Source: Chamaecyparis obtusa
Lineage: Eukaryota; Streptophyta; Pinopsida; Cupressales; Cupressaceae
NCBI GenBank assembly: GCA_027943335.1
Contig: BSBK01001301.1
Span: forward strand, 310,001 to 374,000
Reading direction: 5' to 3'
Length of the DNA: 64,000 nt
Shown here: positions 23,483 through 35,585 of the stretch, in pieces
Layout: each line of letters starts with the position of its first letter
Numbering within the stretch: the first letter of the stretch is position 1
The notes under the pieces: model-generated
Seen by the model: the letters and a program-made list of their open reading frames with translations, nothing else
Told to the model about the DNA's origin: nothing
The model's database searches: none
Made by a program: the position numbers and the translations under genes

Positions 23483-24430
23483 TCTTTGATACTACTTGTT
23501 AGGAAAGAAGAGTGTCGAACACTTTCCATAGTATCAAATTCTTAGGGGAGAATAAACTAGGGACGAGTATCAATTTCAATTACAGTGATTAAGATGCACA
23601 AAAGTAAATAGAGTAAGCATAGAAGGATAAACAAACATAAAACAGAACACCAATATTTCCATGGGAAAACCCTTATGGGTAAAAAACCCACACACCTAAA
23701 GCAACAATCACTTATATTATTGTAAATCTGGTTACATATAAGTTACAAATTATTTTCTTTTAGAAATACATTTTCAACCTTAGCTCTATAATTATTGAAT
23801 ACTCGATCACCAAGTTTCACAGAGATTGACCCTCTGCAACTTATCAAGTATCTCAACAGCATTAGTGCATCCCCTACTTGTTATCCTCTCACTGCACCAT
23901 ACCAAAAAATCCAGTGGTGATTTATACACACCACAATTCGTTATGAAATATGGTACTTTAACCGTCACTTTACAAATGGTCAACTAACTCAGCCTTTCCA
24001 TTCATCCAATCCAACCGGTGGTCACCACAAAGTTGTGTGTGAGCATCACCGCACAATGGATAGTACTCCACAAGATACTACTCCACGGGCATCACTGTAC
24101 TAGCACCGGCTTTAGCATACTAGCTCCATCATACTGGCACTAGCTTCAACATGCATCACTGTACCGGCACCAGCTTCAACATGCATCACCATACTGGCAC
24201 CGCCTTCAGCATACTGACTTCTTTGTATGCTTCACTGCCGGCCTCACATACCACTTCACCATTGGATACTGGCTGCACCATACCATTCATCACTCCGTTC
24301 GCTACTCCATTGGCAGTGTACATGATGGACATCATTGGGAAATCATTGTATGGTCATGTCACTCATGGTATGAGTCATGACAACCACCATACAGTGAAGA
24401 GTTGATTCCTACGATGGAACCCCGTACGAT
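23483..24430 (-). mobile_element. Copia LTR and primer binding site (minus-oriented)
   Basis: In the minus direction an LTR ends ...TTTCCTAACA at 23497. It is followed directly by AGTAGTATCAAAG (23496-23484), a diverged form of the initiator-Met primer site AGTGGTATCAGAG. The gag fragment follows downstream, as expected for a 5' LTR. The other LTR end was not pinned down (about 24430). A matching 3' LTR is absent from the window. Confidence 0.62.
24040..24240. repeat. CACCGGCACCAGC-type minisatellite in the Copia LTR
   Basis: Several degenerate ~30-36-bp units share ACTGGCACCAGCTTCA and ACATGCATCAC/AGCATACT words. It is more GC-rich than the rest of the region. Confidence 0.75.
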
Positions 24431-24638
24431 ATAAAATGTTTGTTATAGGCCAAGAAATAATCTAAAAAGGAGACTTCATTATCTTGAGCTCTTTATTATA
24501 GATCACAGAGTATGATCAGAAATGTTGATGAAAAAATTTCTACACAATCTAATTTGAAAACAACTACAATTATTCACTATCAATCATTAAAACTTAATAT
24601 TATATTTTTATTCTCTTCTCATTGCCACACTGAATTTG

Positions 24639-24785
24639 AAATGGCAAGGGCAAGTATGTTGTGCTAGATCCAGGATATTTGTTCAGGAGGGCATCTATGA
24701 TGAATTTGTGAAAAAGGCAGTAGAAAGAGCAAAGAAATGAATGATAGGGGACCCTTTTCTACCAGGAGTTGAACATGGGCCTTAG
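24639..24785 (+). pseudogene. Aldehyde dehydrogenase exon fragment
   Basis: One frame reads [20 protein letters not shown], then [10 protein letters not shown], a stop, and IGDPFLPGVEHGP followed by TAG. This matches the region of NAD-dependent aldehyde dehydrogenases (ALDH2 type) around the catalytic cysteine (family motif NQGQ.C.AGSR), through [11 protein letters not shown] to GDPF...GPQ. The TGA lies where a Trp or similar residue is expected, and the terminal TAG falls at the Gln of GPQ. GTAACT after that codon is donor-like, so this resembles one exon of the gene. No other ALDH exons were found nearby. It is a dead gene fragment, perhaps carried by a transposon. Confidence 0.85.
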
Positions 24786-27700
24786 GTAACTCTTCAACTT
24801 GCAAGTTTAATGGTCTATTGGATGAGCGGGGTTAAATATTTGTGATAATACTTAGAAACTAATTTTTTTTTTTTATATATTTAGATTAATAAGTGATAGT
24901 GGGAATGTTTGTTTTGGAAATGTACACATGATGAAAGATAATATCATTTAATTTTATAATTAAGAATGATTTTTTTTTAATGAAGATTTTTAGTTTTAAT
25001 TATTTTTGTTGTTCTTAAAATGTGATTAATCTATTAGTGAAAATATATTGAATTTCATGTGTTGGATTTTGAAAACTCTAGTGTGTAAGTCGAGGTCTGA
25101 GCTACATATAGATTTGTCCTCAACATTTTTCTTCAGCCTTGCTCAATGAACAACTCTATTTTGGTGTTCACTTAGTCAAACTTCATCTACTCTACTCTAT
25201 TTCTTCTTGATATTTGATTTCTAAAAGTAGTTAATATCTTTAGAGGATTGTTGTTAATGTTTGCGATGACACGTTCTTCTAGGTTAACTCTAAAAAATGT
25301 AGGCACAAGATCAAAGACAATAGAAAACCACCCCAAAATGATGTATGCAAATCCATTAGTTGTTTTGGTGAACTAAATCTATATGTTTTTCTATTCATTA
25401 TTTCTTTTTTTTTTTTAATATGAAAGAGGATGTATGTGAAATGAGTTATTTGGATGATAAATGAATGTATATCATCAATTTTCTTAAAACATGTATCTAG
25501 TCATCCCAAGGTAAGATTAAGCTAAATTTTAAGCTTAAATTTTTAGAAAGAAAAGAGTCGGCTCTATAACCACAAGGTTGACCTTAGACATAACTATGGA
25601 ACTCACCTTTGGTAGCCAAATTGTTAGATCTAGGCGGAATAGCTATGTAAAGGTAGGTTATAGAGAGATCCAATAAATTCTTAGATAATACGAGTGCATT
25701 GAATTATGTATGTGTAAGTATATGGTAAGCCCAACTTTGCATATTCTATCATTTGTTGATATCATGTGTATCTAGATATTTCCTTAAATTGGCTGCAAAT
25801 ATAGGCAAGAAATAGCACGGTGTGCAAATTTTCCTAGTATATTATTTCCTCACTTTAGGGTTCATGTGAAACCTAAAATAATCACGCGCCTCAAAATTTA
25901 TAACATCCACAAACAAGCATGTCACTAAATATTTCTCAAAAAAAAAAAAAAAGAGGGTCTATATAAAGTAATGGACCATGCATGATGCAATCATGTAGCT
26001 TTGCCCTTCCTTGTGTGCTCTCCTTGAGAACTTGTAAAATAAAAGAAAAATATGTCACAAACAAATTCTTTCTCCTAAGTGGAATTAATAAAAAAATAGG
26101 AGCTTTATTAAACTATTCAAAAAATAGAATAAATTAGTAAGCCTATGAAAACCACCTATTTAGGAGATGATAATTTTTCATTTGTGTCCAAGTGGTGATA
26201 GGAAGGTAAAGTGCACAAGGTGCTAGGCATGTCACATGGTAATGCTCTATTTGGTCATAATGATTAGTCTTTAAAACACCACTTTTAACTTGAAATCCCA
26301 ACACAGGAATGTCAATGACAATATATGCTCCTTCAATTAGTTGTATTCATAGGATGTAAGGAATTCAAGGAGAGGAAAAGCCATGGATGTAAGCAGCACA
26401 GTGACCTCTATTTTAAACTAACATTTGGTTTTCAAAAGTGTCAAGTATTCTTGAATAGAAAAACCCTACACACTGCACAAAGCATTAACTATTCTCCAAA
26501 TTCCTAAGTGAATTAAATGCAAATTCTTCTCTCAAATCCATTGATTGAATGTGGATTTTCATGATCATTTGGATATGAAAATCATTTCAAATAATTCAAA
26601 TACTAAATAATGACATTTGAGCCACCAAAAACACCATCATCATTATAGAAAGCCAATAATTTGAGATGTTGACTAGATTGAATCTATTGATATTGTTTCT
26701 TATACCGATAAATAAGGTTTGAAAGAAACTAAAGTTGTAAGTATCTTCATGTCCTTGTTTTAATTTGACAATAAATTCTAAAATTATTTGAATCTATCAA
26801 ATTTAGGTAAAAAATATAATGTTGATATGGAAATTTATGAAAAACAAGTTAAAATTAGGGCAATTTGATTCCTTTGGAACCCCAAAAATGCATAATACAC
26901 TAAAATCAGATCAAATACTACAAAATTATATATTAATTAAAAATTGTAAATGAAGAAAACAATTAGGTTTTGGGAAAACTATAATTTAAATATAGTTTTT
27001 TAAATTGAAAAGTCGATATGCATATTTAAGTACAAATATGTTTGTTGTCTTAGTCAATCAAGTAATATATGAACTCTTTTATGGAGTGTTAGAGATAAAT
27101 AACACTTGGGAGAAAAATCATGAAGCATGAGTCTAAAGGAGTCAACCCTACTTCCCAAATCACATTTGAATGGGGAAACATTTTAGATACTAACTCCACA
27201 TGCATATACCTAAAAAACTTCAAATAAAGGATGGCAAGTCTAGATACAACTAGATGAGGAAATAAAATAACTCTAAATGTACTAGAAAAATTTATTTTTT
27301 CCCAATTTCTATTCAATATCTTATATCGGTCACATGGAATGCATCAAACAATATGATCCAAAAAGGAGTGTGGTAGTTATATAAGGTACAATTCTAGTTG
27401 ATATCAACACAAATTTCATCAAGGATACATTCAACAATTTTTTTTAGAAAGTAAAGTGGGACTTATTAATAGGTTGAAAAAAAAAAATTATGAGAGGATA
27501 CGAAGAAAACATAAAGAACACAAATTCTACATATATTGAGCATCCCAAGAAAATGATTAATAAGTTATCTGAAACTCTATATAGGAGTGACTTTTGGCAA
27601 GATGTTGGAGACATTATCACAATGCTAAGTAGAGTTGTGTGGGGATGCCAAAAGCTAATTTCCTTGAGTAATGGGTGTAATTCTACATTACTTATATTTA

Positions 27701-28080
27701 ATTGGTGAAAAAGCCAACATGATACACTAGGGTAACCTCAATAGCAATAATTTTCATGAACAACTTGTAAATTCTAAAAAGACCAAAAACTTCTTCATGA
27801 AATCTTATCTAGTTTATGTATAAGCTCAAAAATCAATATTTCTAGTCCTATAATGGAAAAGAAGTCTTCGATTTAATCCAAGGAAATTATTATTATATGA
27901 TTATTATCCAAAATCAAAATTTAAGGAATCTATGGAATTCCATAGAAGAGTAAAAGATGATTTTTCCATGTGGTTGGTGAGGACAATGGAAGAATATGAA
28001 AAAAAAATGTCATCAATTGAATATAGTTTTAAATAAGAAAGAATGATAATTGATTGAATCAATTTCCTAAGTTCTCATAA
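24786..28080. other. AT-rich region, no gene recognised
   Basis: Long AT-rich stretch with several homopolymers (for example near 24870, 25410 and 25940). ORFs of 60-75 codons carry no motif I recognise, and I could see no RNA gene, LTR pair or terminal inverted repeat. Confidence 0.4.
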
Positions 28081-28081
28081 A

Positions 28082-29550
28082 TCAAAGTAGAGGGGTTCCT
28101 ACATCCCCTATACATCCTTCTATAAAATTATTTTATTAGAACTGACAAGATTATTGATAGAGTCACATACATTCCTAGAGTCAAAGTACATAATAAAGGT
28201 ACAAAAATTTGTATTGTTATAGGATGGTGTCCATGTGTTGGTGTGGCTAATGTAAAAGAATATAGTGCAAAATACAATTGCACAATTTGTATCCATATGA
28301 AGCTAGTCCAAATTTTGATCCTTTTGGTAGAATGAAGAAATGTGTATCCTCTTCTCTTAAGAACATTCCACATTTCAAACACTTTTTATAAAATTGTAAA
28401 GATGATCATCATGTGAGAAAGATAAGTTATAATTAGATAACTAAAGATCAAATGAACATATTGAACACTCACATGGTACCAAATTAGGTAAAGGATGATG
28501 GAGTCTTTTTAGAAAATACATATGAAATGTAGAGATTTTTATATCATCCCATTGTAGATCCTAATTATTCAAAACTTGAGATAACATTTACCAAAGAACT
28601 TACATAGCATATTCTTAACAATAGTGAAAATTGGTTAGTTTTTTATATAAAAGCATTGTCAACATTGGCACAAGGTGTTAGTTTGATGTAATTAATAACA
28701 TTTCTTTCAAGAAGGAAAAAAATGAAAAGAAGATGAGGATGTTGAAATCATCTTAGTAAATAAAATAAAAATCCATGATACATCCCCAGTGCAACTTGGC
28801 GAGGAGTAAGGTGTAGGTGCAACTAAACTTATAGTTGTAGATATTTCTATCAATTCTAGAATAAATATTGTTATTGCACCTCTATAATCAAATATTGTAC
28901 AACATATTATTGCATAGCATGCAAGTATGCCATCAAATTTAGGTATATCCTAAGATATACCATTGTAAAAGATAACCAATTATTGTCAAATTGGTTTCTA
29001 TTTAAGTAAATAAAACACACTTCATGTCATGACTATCATTGTCCTATATTGAAAAAATAATTAGAGAAATGGATGCACAATAGTTGGCACAATTTGATGC
29101 AAGTAGTCATAGAAGGGATGCTTTTGTGAATTAAGGAAAAGTATAAAAAAAAAGTGCATGTTGAATGAGACAAAGAAAATACAGTTGAAGAATTATTTGT
29201 CCATTAGGAAACGAAATAAGAAGATCCTCCTTAGATCAATGTGTACAAAAATCAAGAGATGATTGAGAAGATAGTGTAGCATGACAACATTACTCTGACT
29301 AAACACATTTTTTAATAAATTAATAAAGAGCTAGATGTAAGTCCAAAACAAGTCCAAGAAAATATGCCAAAAATAGCATAGTAAAAAAATAGATGGAAAA
29401 AACTATTCTAGAAATTTTATTGCCAAAACTTGAAGGAGAAATTAAAAAAGAAGAGAAATCATAGGAATCCAAACAAGAAGTTGTACAAAAAAGTTTGGAA
29501 GATACTTTAAAAATATCCATGAGTCAAACTCATTCAAAATATTAAATAAT
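28082..29550 (+). pseudogene. Decayed protein-like reading frame, part 1
   Basis: Read with stops and slips, the plus strand gives protein-like stretches: DRVTYIPRVKVHN near 28158, SLKNIPHFKHFL near 28354, IVDPNYSKLEITFTKEL near 28552, and ILEILLPKLEGEIKKEEKS ending just before 29463. Many stops interrupt it. The Lys/Glu-rich end stops at the ATAAG duplicated by insertion of element H. The downstream flank (53605 onward) continues similar coding-like sequence. It may be the gag or an accessory frame of an old retroelement. Identity is unknown. Confidence 0.3.
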
Positions 29551-30779
29551 ATAAGTGTAATGATGAATATAGAGTTCAATAGCTTCTATGAGGCAAACTA
29601 GGAAACTTAGGCCTATCTTCCAATCAATACATTAGGAAGGAGAACAACTCACCATGTTTAAGATGACTTAAGAACATAATAGATATAAGGATCCTCCTTC
29701 AATATATGGAATTTAGAATGTTGAATGTGTAAATGGAATGGGGAGATGCAAGATCTAGGACTAGGAAGAGAGAGAAGGAGAAGACTGTAAAATAGAGACA
29801 ATTGTCAAACTAATATGTAAATTTTGAGACCAGACCTGAGAAGTTAACACAAAGACTGACATGTACCACAAATATCATCCCAAAGTGTGTGTCAAGGGTG
29901 GCTTGGGAAGACAGGGGTGACTGAACTTGCCCCTGTAGGTGAAATTTGCACTTATCTTGCCAAATTTTGATGTTGGACCCCAAGATCTGAAGAAAATAGG
30001 TATGCCTTCCTAATTCAAGATTTGAAGATTTGGTATCTATTACCTACACATAGAAAACAAGGAAATTATTGGGAGAAAGGAGTTTTCCTCAGTCAAACCT
30101 ATGTTTAGGAATTAACCTTGAAATTACATCTAAGTAAAGGAAGTGTTATGTTATTAGTAGACGCTTGATAAGAATCTTATACATTGATGATGCAAGTACT
30201 TCTTGAAATGAGATCACAAGTGTTGGTGCAATATCATGACTCCACAAAGACCTAAAAGGATATCACAAAAGACATTCTTGCATAATTCTTCCTAGACTTT
30301 CCATAAAGAGATGAATTCTTTAATCTTCTTGAATACTTGATTGTTTAAGTGTTTTCTTGATCTTCTTACCCTCTCCCTTTGATCAATTTTTTTGATCTCC
30401 TGATTGGTTTCTTTGTTACCCAAAGTGGGAGAGGGAGCATTTCTTTCATACCTCTCTAGGCCATTTCAGGGCTAGCTCAAAGGTCGAAGAGAGCCAAATT
30501 TGAATTTAGAATCCTCCTTAAAATCACAATAAACTCCAATTCAAATTTGGGCCCAAGTTAGCATGTCAAGGGAAACTTCTGATGACATAGTTGTAAAATT
30601 TACGACCTGCTCTACCTAGGTTGCCCTTGTCAATGCAAAAATGGTTCAAATTTTAATTAGGGGTTAATATGGTCATAATGATTTTGAAAATGTGTGCCAA
30701 ATTGGGTTGTCAAAATGTTAAATGTGTAAGATAGGCTACACACGATAATAGGTCCTCTATACACAAAATATAATGTTTT

Positions 30780-31116
30780 TATTACAACTAGCAGTTTTCG
30801 TTGCACCAAAAGATTGACCTGTCGATGCTCAATACAACCACTAGACTTATAGAAGACATGAGAGGTTTTTAAACCATGTTATGAATCCTGAAGGGGGATG
30901 CTGGGGGTTATTCTAAAAATACCCCCCTTAGTGTCACCTGAGGGGATTCAAACTTGTGACCAAGCTCTAATACCACTTGTTACAACTAGCTGTTGCCATT
31001 GCACCAAAAGATCGACCTGTTAATGCCTGATACAACCACTAGAATTATAGAATACATAGGAGGATACTTAACCATGTCACTAATCCCAAAGGGGGACATT
31101 GGCAGTTAGTCCAATA
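30780..31116 (-). mobile_element. TRIM-like mini LTR element
   Basis: Two ~139-bp direct repeats (30782-30920 and 30980-31116) share ACAACTAG, TTGCACCAAAAGAT and ACAACCACTAGA. Between them, in the minus direction, are AGTGGTATTAGAGC (30977-30964), a one-mismatch initiator-Met primer site directly after the upstream repeat, and ACTAAGGGGGG as polypurine tract just before the downstream repeat. Total size is ~337 bp with no coding capacity, as in terminal-repeat retrotransposons in miniature. Flanks are GTTTT and GTTTG, a likely 5-bp duplication. Outer termini read TATT...AATA, consistent with decayed TG...CA. It is absent from H's other LTR. Confidence 0.78.
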
Positions 31117-31205
31117 GTTTGAATAAAATAATTAAAGGGGGCACACCTATAATTAAGGGCCCTCATTAATTAAATGAAGAGAAAAGACTTAAATGTGTGG
31201 TAAAA

Positions 31206-31354
31206 GTATCTAATAGTGGCATGTTTTGATGGTTAAGTTTTTTTTTTTTTATTCTTTCCATCAAGGTTCAAATCCCATTGGGTATGAGGTCCCCCATTTG
31301 TGGCCTCACTGTTTCATAGCTCTGGTTCAAAGAACTTACCTCTATTTAAAAAAA
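31206..31354 (+). mobile_element. tRNA-related SINE insertion
   Basis: A 149-bp insertion absent from the other H LTR, flanked by 13-bp duplications ATGTGTGGTAAAA (31193-31205) and ATGCATGGTAAAA (31355-31367). It carries GGTTCAAATCC (31265-31275), a B-box match. Upstream GTGGCATG...GATGGTTAAG resembles a tRNA-derived A-box region. The 3' end is A-rich. These are hallmarks of a pol III-transcribed SINE mobilised by LINE machinery. Confidence 0.82.
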
Positions 31355-32104
31355 ATGCATGGTAAAATTCATACAGTACATATACAAATGAAATAGACTA
31401 AAATGGGTGTCAACTAAGCATAAACTCTACACCTTATTAAGGTTCTTACAATTTGGAACACTACATTTATCCCTGACTTTAGTGAGAGTATGAGTCTACA
31501 TGCATACTCATGATAAAGTATAAGAATGAGATATGATAGAGAAAAGATAAGATCATGGAAGATTTAAATAGATAAGACATCACTAAGTTAAAGGGAATCA
31601 CCCAAACTAAGGATCTTGACTCATGTAATCATTTTTAAGGACACACAAAACAAAAGACAAAAGACACGACACAAAGGGGTTGGTACTAAAAAAAGGCTTG
31701 AAATCAACTATTTTAAGATATCTCAATGAACCAGATGTCTCAACTACTAGTATCATGCTTAGAATGTTATTGCAATACCATAAGTGGTACCATAGGAAGG
31801 GAAAGATAACATGCTAAGGTTAAGACAAGAGTCCATGATCTAACCAACTAGAAAAGCCATGAGATCATGAAATAGAGAAGAGAGAAACCATAGATGCCAT
31901 GAGATAGGAAATTGAGTTATACTAGGTGATCCATGAAAGAAAGAGGAGGATGCTTAGAAAATGGCCTAGAAAATTATGTTATGCTACTTCCACTCATCCA
32001 AAAATAGAATTTTGCACAAAGATGAAGTTGATAGTCTAGCAAGTTGTGTTACGCTAGTCAACCCATCTCAAGGATTAACCAAGAAAAGCATCATTTTCAA
32101 GGAA

Positions 32105-32330
32105 ATCCACCATAATATGCACAAGGGCATAAAAGGATGCAAAAGGGCATAAAATTGAATAATGCGCAAAAGTCGTAAAAGGATGCAAAAGATCATAAAA
32201 TAAAATGATGCACATTGGTGTAAAAGGATTCAAGGGTCATAAAGGGATGCATGGTGGCATAAAAGGATGCACAAGGGCATAAAATAAAATAATGCATAAG
32301 GGCATACAAGGATTTAGGAATCCATTATAT
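32105..32330. repeat. GATGCACAAGGGCATAAAA tandem repeats
   Basis: About ten degenerate ~20-bp units (variants of GATGCAAAAGGGCATAAAA) occur in a row within H. The equivalent region of O carries an unrelated tandem array, so this is a variable zone of the family. Confidence 0.8.
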
Positions 32331-34583
32331 AATATAAAAGGAGGCCGGATATATTTCCCACTCCTTAATATTGCAACATAAAACAATGGTGTCATATTAA
32401 GAAAATGTAGAACAAGGATACCCATCTTTCAACACTAAGGAGATGTCCTTTAAGCAATAATTTATACAAAACCTTAGCAAAAGATGTATAACTCTTTCTA
32501 GAGGCAAGGAAAGATAATTGTGTAAAAATATATCTTGCAACATGTGTGAAAGCTTCCTTAGGAGGAAGATATATTTGTTCCAATACATCTACAGGACAAA
32601 AGGAGTTATTGAACTAAAATAAAATCTTCAATACCAAGAGGGGAAGGAGAACAAGAGTTCACATTTTTAGCCCCCCCATTTCTAGGTAGGAAAAATGGGT
32701 TCTTGGTGAAAGGTGACACACTTTAAGCCTCTAAGTAAGGGATTTTTTAATGATGTATATGATTTTCAAAATAAGGAAGAGGTTTTAATTAGGGATACAC
32801 ACCTCTTGTATAAGAGGGAATCCTCAATCAAGGTAATTAATTCCCTATAATAAAATATTGCATGATAAAAAAATGCAACTCCACCAAGAAAAGTGGATAC
32901 TTAGAAAGAGTTTGAAAGAAAACCCCTTTCCCCCCAAGTGTAAAGGAAAGGAAATGATAATACATTATGTATATTGAGTGAAAGATCAATGATAATATAC
33001 ATAAACTCCCAAGAAAGGAAGAGATTGTAAACAAGAATAAAAATCCAAGTTGTGTTAAACAAAACAAGTCCATACAAGGAAGGACATCATATCATAATAT
33101 ATGCAAATCAAAAAAGAGATAATGGATCCTTTAGAAGGATGAGGAAAAGAGAAACCTTGCCCCCCAAGTGAAAAGACAAGGAAAAGGACATATTATGTTT
33201 CTCACAAGAGAAGATTGGAAAGTAAAGTATAGCATCATTAAAAAATAAGAGCCCCAAATGAAGTAAGCTACTAAGATCACATGGTGTGTAGCAATATAAT
33301 AGGTTAAGGGAATACTAAGGCACTACTTCTATAGTATCAGTATCAGTAATTTGTGTCATTTTAATGTGGAGTTCATAAATTTTATTAGGTAAGAAATGAC
33401 TAATCAAGTCTTCAAAAGGGTTGTGAATAATGTTTTCTTGAGTTTTAAATCCTAAGTCTTGTCAAGTGCCTTGTGAAGGAGAAGTATCTAAAGGGACTTT
33501 TTCCATTTTTCCAAGGTCTTGTCTAGTATAGGTTTTTGTAGGTTTCAAGCTATAGCCAATCTAATTAGATGTCTTTAATTTGGAAGGTGGAGGTCTTTCA
33601 TCATGAATTTTATGAAAAGGTGTTGTGTAGGAATGTATAGTAGGAGGATTGATCTCTATAGGGATATCCTTAATGTTATCAACATTTTTTTCATTCACTT
33701 TAGGAGGTTGGAAAGAAGTGTTATCACACAGGACTTCATATTTAATTAATGGTAGTTATGAGATAGATCATGAATAAAATGAAAATCATCATCTTGTCTC
33801 CAAATATGTTGATAGTTATGATAAGTTGTAGGGAGAGAAAGGAGGATCTAGAGAGGTACCATGCTTAAGTTCTTGGACCAAGGTACCTTTGGGAAGATAA
33901 AATTTACTTCTCTAATTTGGAATTCATAGGAGGGTCAAAGTTGTCTTCATTGGAAAAATATACCTTAGGAGAGGTAAAAGTGTGATTCATTAATGCTTCA
34001 TCTATGTGAGAAGTGTCATGTAATTTTAACAAAGGTAAAGTGTCATTAAGAGGAGTAATACCATCCTCATTATTTTAGATAAGATGATCTTTGAAGAGGA
34101 ACAAATATAACTCATTAAGGACTCATCTATAGAGGGAATGTTAATTAAATACACATAACGTGTGGTATCACTTGGAGAGATAGCCATGATATTATCCTCT
34201 TGCACCAAATGGTCAGTATAAGGCCTCCTTCTTAGTAAGGAGATCCTCAAAATAAATGTTGATAGTGTCTTCTTCCACCAAAATATCCTCATGGATAGGA
34301 GGGTATGTAGGAGAGGGATAAAGTGATAAAAGGGATGTTAAACCAAGCCCACCTTTTCTTAATATTTGCATCATGAAACTTATCTATTGAAATGAGAACA
34401 TTTCTTATTTTCCAAATGAAAATATATGCCAAATGCTTTTAAAATAAGATATAACAAAGTATAATTCTTATGTATTTTTTGCTAATAAAAAGTATATATA
34501 TGGATCTAAATATGATAATGTCATGCAAGAATCAAATTTAAACCAGATATAGACACCAAATAAGAAGTGAAAATGTAATGACA

Positions 34584-34599
34584 TTGGGTTCACCAAAAA
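34584..34599 (-). promoter_or_regulatory. Primer binding site of element H
   Basis: In the minus direction TTTTTGGTGAACCC follows directly after the 5' LTR terminus CA. The same core follows the 5' LTR of element O. The priming tRNA was not identified. Confidence 0.7.
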
Positions 34600-34638
34600 T
34601 GTCATGGTGAATATAGAGTTCAATAGTTTCTATGTTGA

Positions 34639-35585
34639 TGTGTCATCTTAAAATGGAAGCACTTCCATGTTAAGAGAATTTAGCCCTCCAAGTAAGTGGT
34701 TTGGGGTCATATCAGATGCCTCAAATTGCTCTTTTCTTTGATCTGGCTTTATCCCCACTTTCCACTTCTTTTCTACACTTGATTTCTTCATTCTAAGTGA
34801 AATTAGGGTTAGGATCCTGAGGATTCTCCTTAAATTCCCTCTTCCATGGCTCTATTTTCTAGGTAGGACTTAGAAATAGGTCCTCCTAGCCTTTATCATA
34901 GTCATCATAGGATTTTATGCCTATCCCTGGCATTCTGTCCCTTTTTGGTATCATTTTTAGGTCTCCAGGCATCCCCAGGACCTCCTATCCTGATTCTGGC
35001 TAGCTTTGGGCCCACAGGGTCAAAATCAAGGTTGATCTTGACTAGGTTAGAATCGAGCTTGATCTTGAATAGGTCAGTTACAAGCTCAATTTCCCCCCCC
35101 TATCCAAATTTCAATTTTCCTTAAATTTTGGGTGTTGGGTTTCGGGGATATTTGTTTTCCCGCCTCTAGATCGGCCATTTCGGGTTTTGGAATGGTAAAA
35201 TCCTTAAATTACATTTAATATAGGTATATTTTATAAATTTTAGGACCTAATTGGGATTTAATTCTCCAAGGTGGCCCCTCTAGAGGATTGTGCCCTAGTT
35301 CACTATAAAAGGAGGCCTTCCTCTCTCATTTTCTCAATCAAGTTTTCATGCTCAAGCTCTCTCAATCTCTCAAGGTGATCAAGAAAGCATTCAAGTCCTC
35401 TTCTCCATCCAAGTTCTCCATTGAAGATCAAGGATCCAAGAATTCAATCCATTGAAGGGATTTGGTTCAAGAATTCAAGATTCATCATTTAAACCCTAGA
35501 TCTAGCCATCATGATGGTGTGATCTTCCTTCAAGATCCTTTGTTCATCTTCAAGATCCATTTCATTGTTCCTTCAAGGTGGATTT
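34639..35585 (+). repeat. 5' LTR of element O, first part
   Basis: It matches 50575-51550 of the 3' LTR. It contains TATAAAA at 35304-35310 followed by GGAGGCC, a likely TATA box, and two copies of a ~33-bp GACTAGGTTAGAATCGAGCT-type repeat (35025-35085), where the 3' LTR has three. The second part of the LTR is at 46777-47252, beyond insertion N. Confidence 0.9.
35304..35310 (+). promoter_or_regulatory. Putative TATA box, 5' LTR of O
   Basis: CACTATAAAAGGAGGCC is conserved in both LTRs (also 51256-51262). It is followed about 30 bp downstream by a pyrimidine-rich CTCTCTCATTTTCTC, a plausible initiation region for pol II. Confidence 0.55.

Larger units (their letters stand above)
29556..31465 (-). 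repeat. 3' LTR of element H, with two younger insertions
   Basis: In the minus direction it starts TGTAGTGTTCC and ends ...CATTACA. It pairs with 52210-53599 (for example AAACTAGGAAACTTAGGCCT and TGAATGTGTAAATxGAATGG in both). Extra sequence relative to the 5' LTR is explained by the TRIM-like element (30780-31116) and the SINE (31206-31354). Confidence 0.88.
31466..34599 (-). other. Interior of element H: decayed gag-like frame and G-rich 3' region
   Basis: In the minus direction the first ~900 bp (34599 to about 33700) hold a broken frame with repeated phrases such as SIDESLMSYIC and HIDEALMNHTF, reminiscent of the repeat protein of element O. The remainder is non-coding and holds TTGGGGGGCAAGG (about 33164) and similar G runs near 32936 and 32676, like those of O. 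No protease, RT or integrase motifs are visible. H is inferred to be non-autonomous. Confidence 0.5.

Noticed and set aside
34026..34292. 88-residue minus-strand ORF in element H as an independent gene
   Set aside because: It is a fragment of the decayed gag-like frame of H, with repeated IDE(S/A)LM phrases, not a separate gene.
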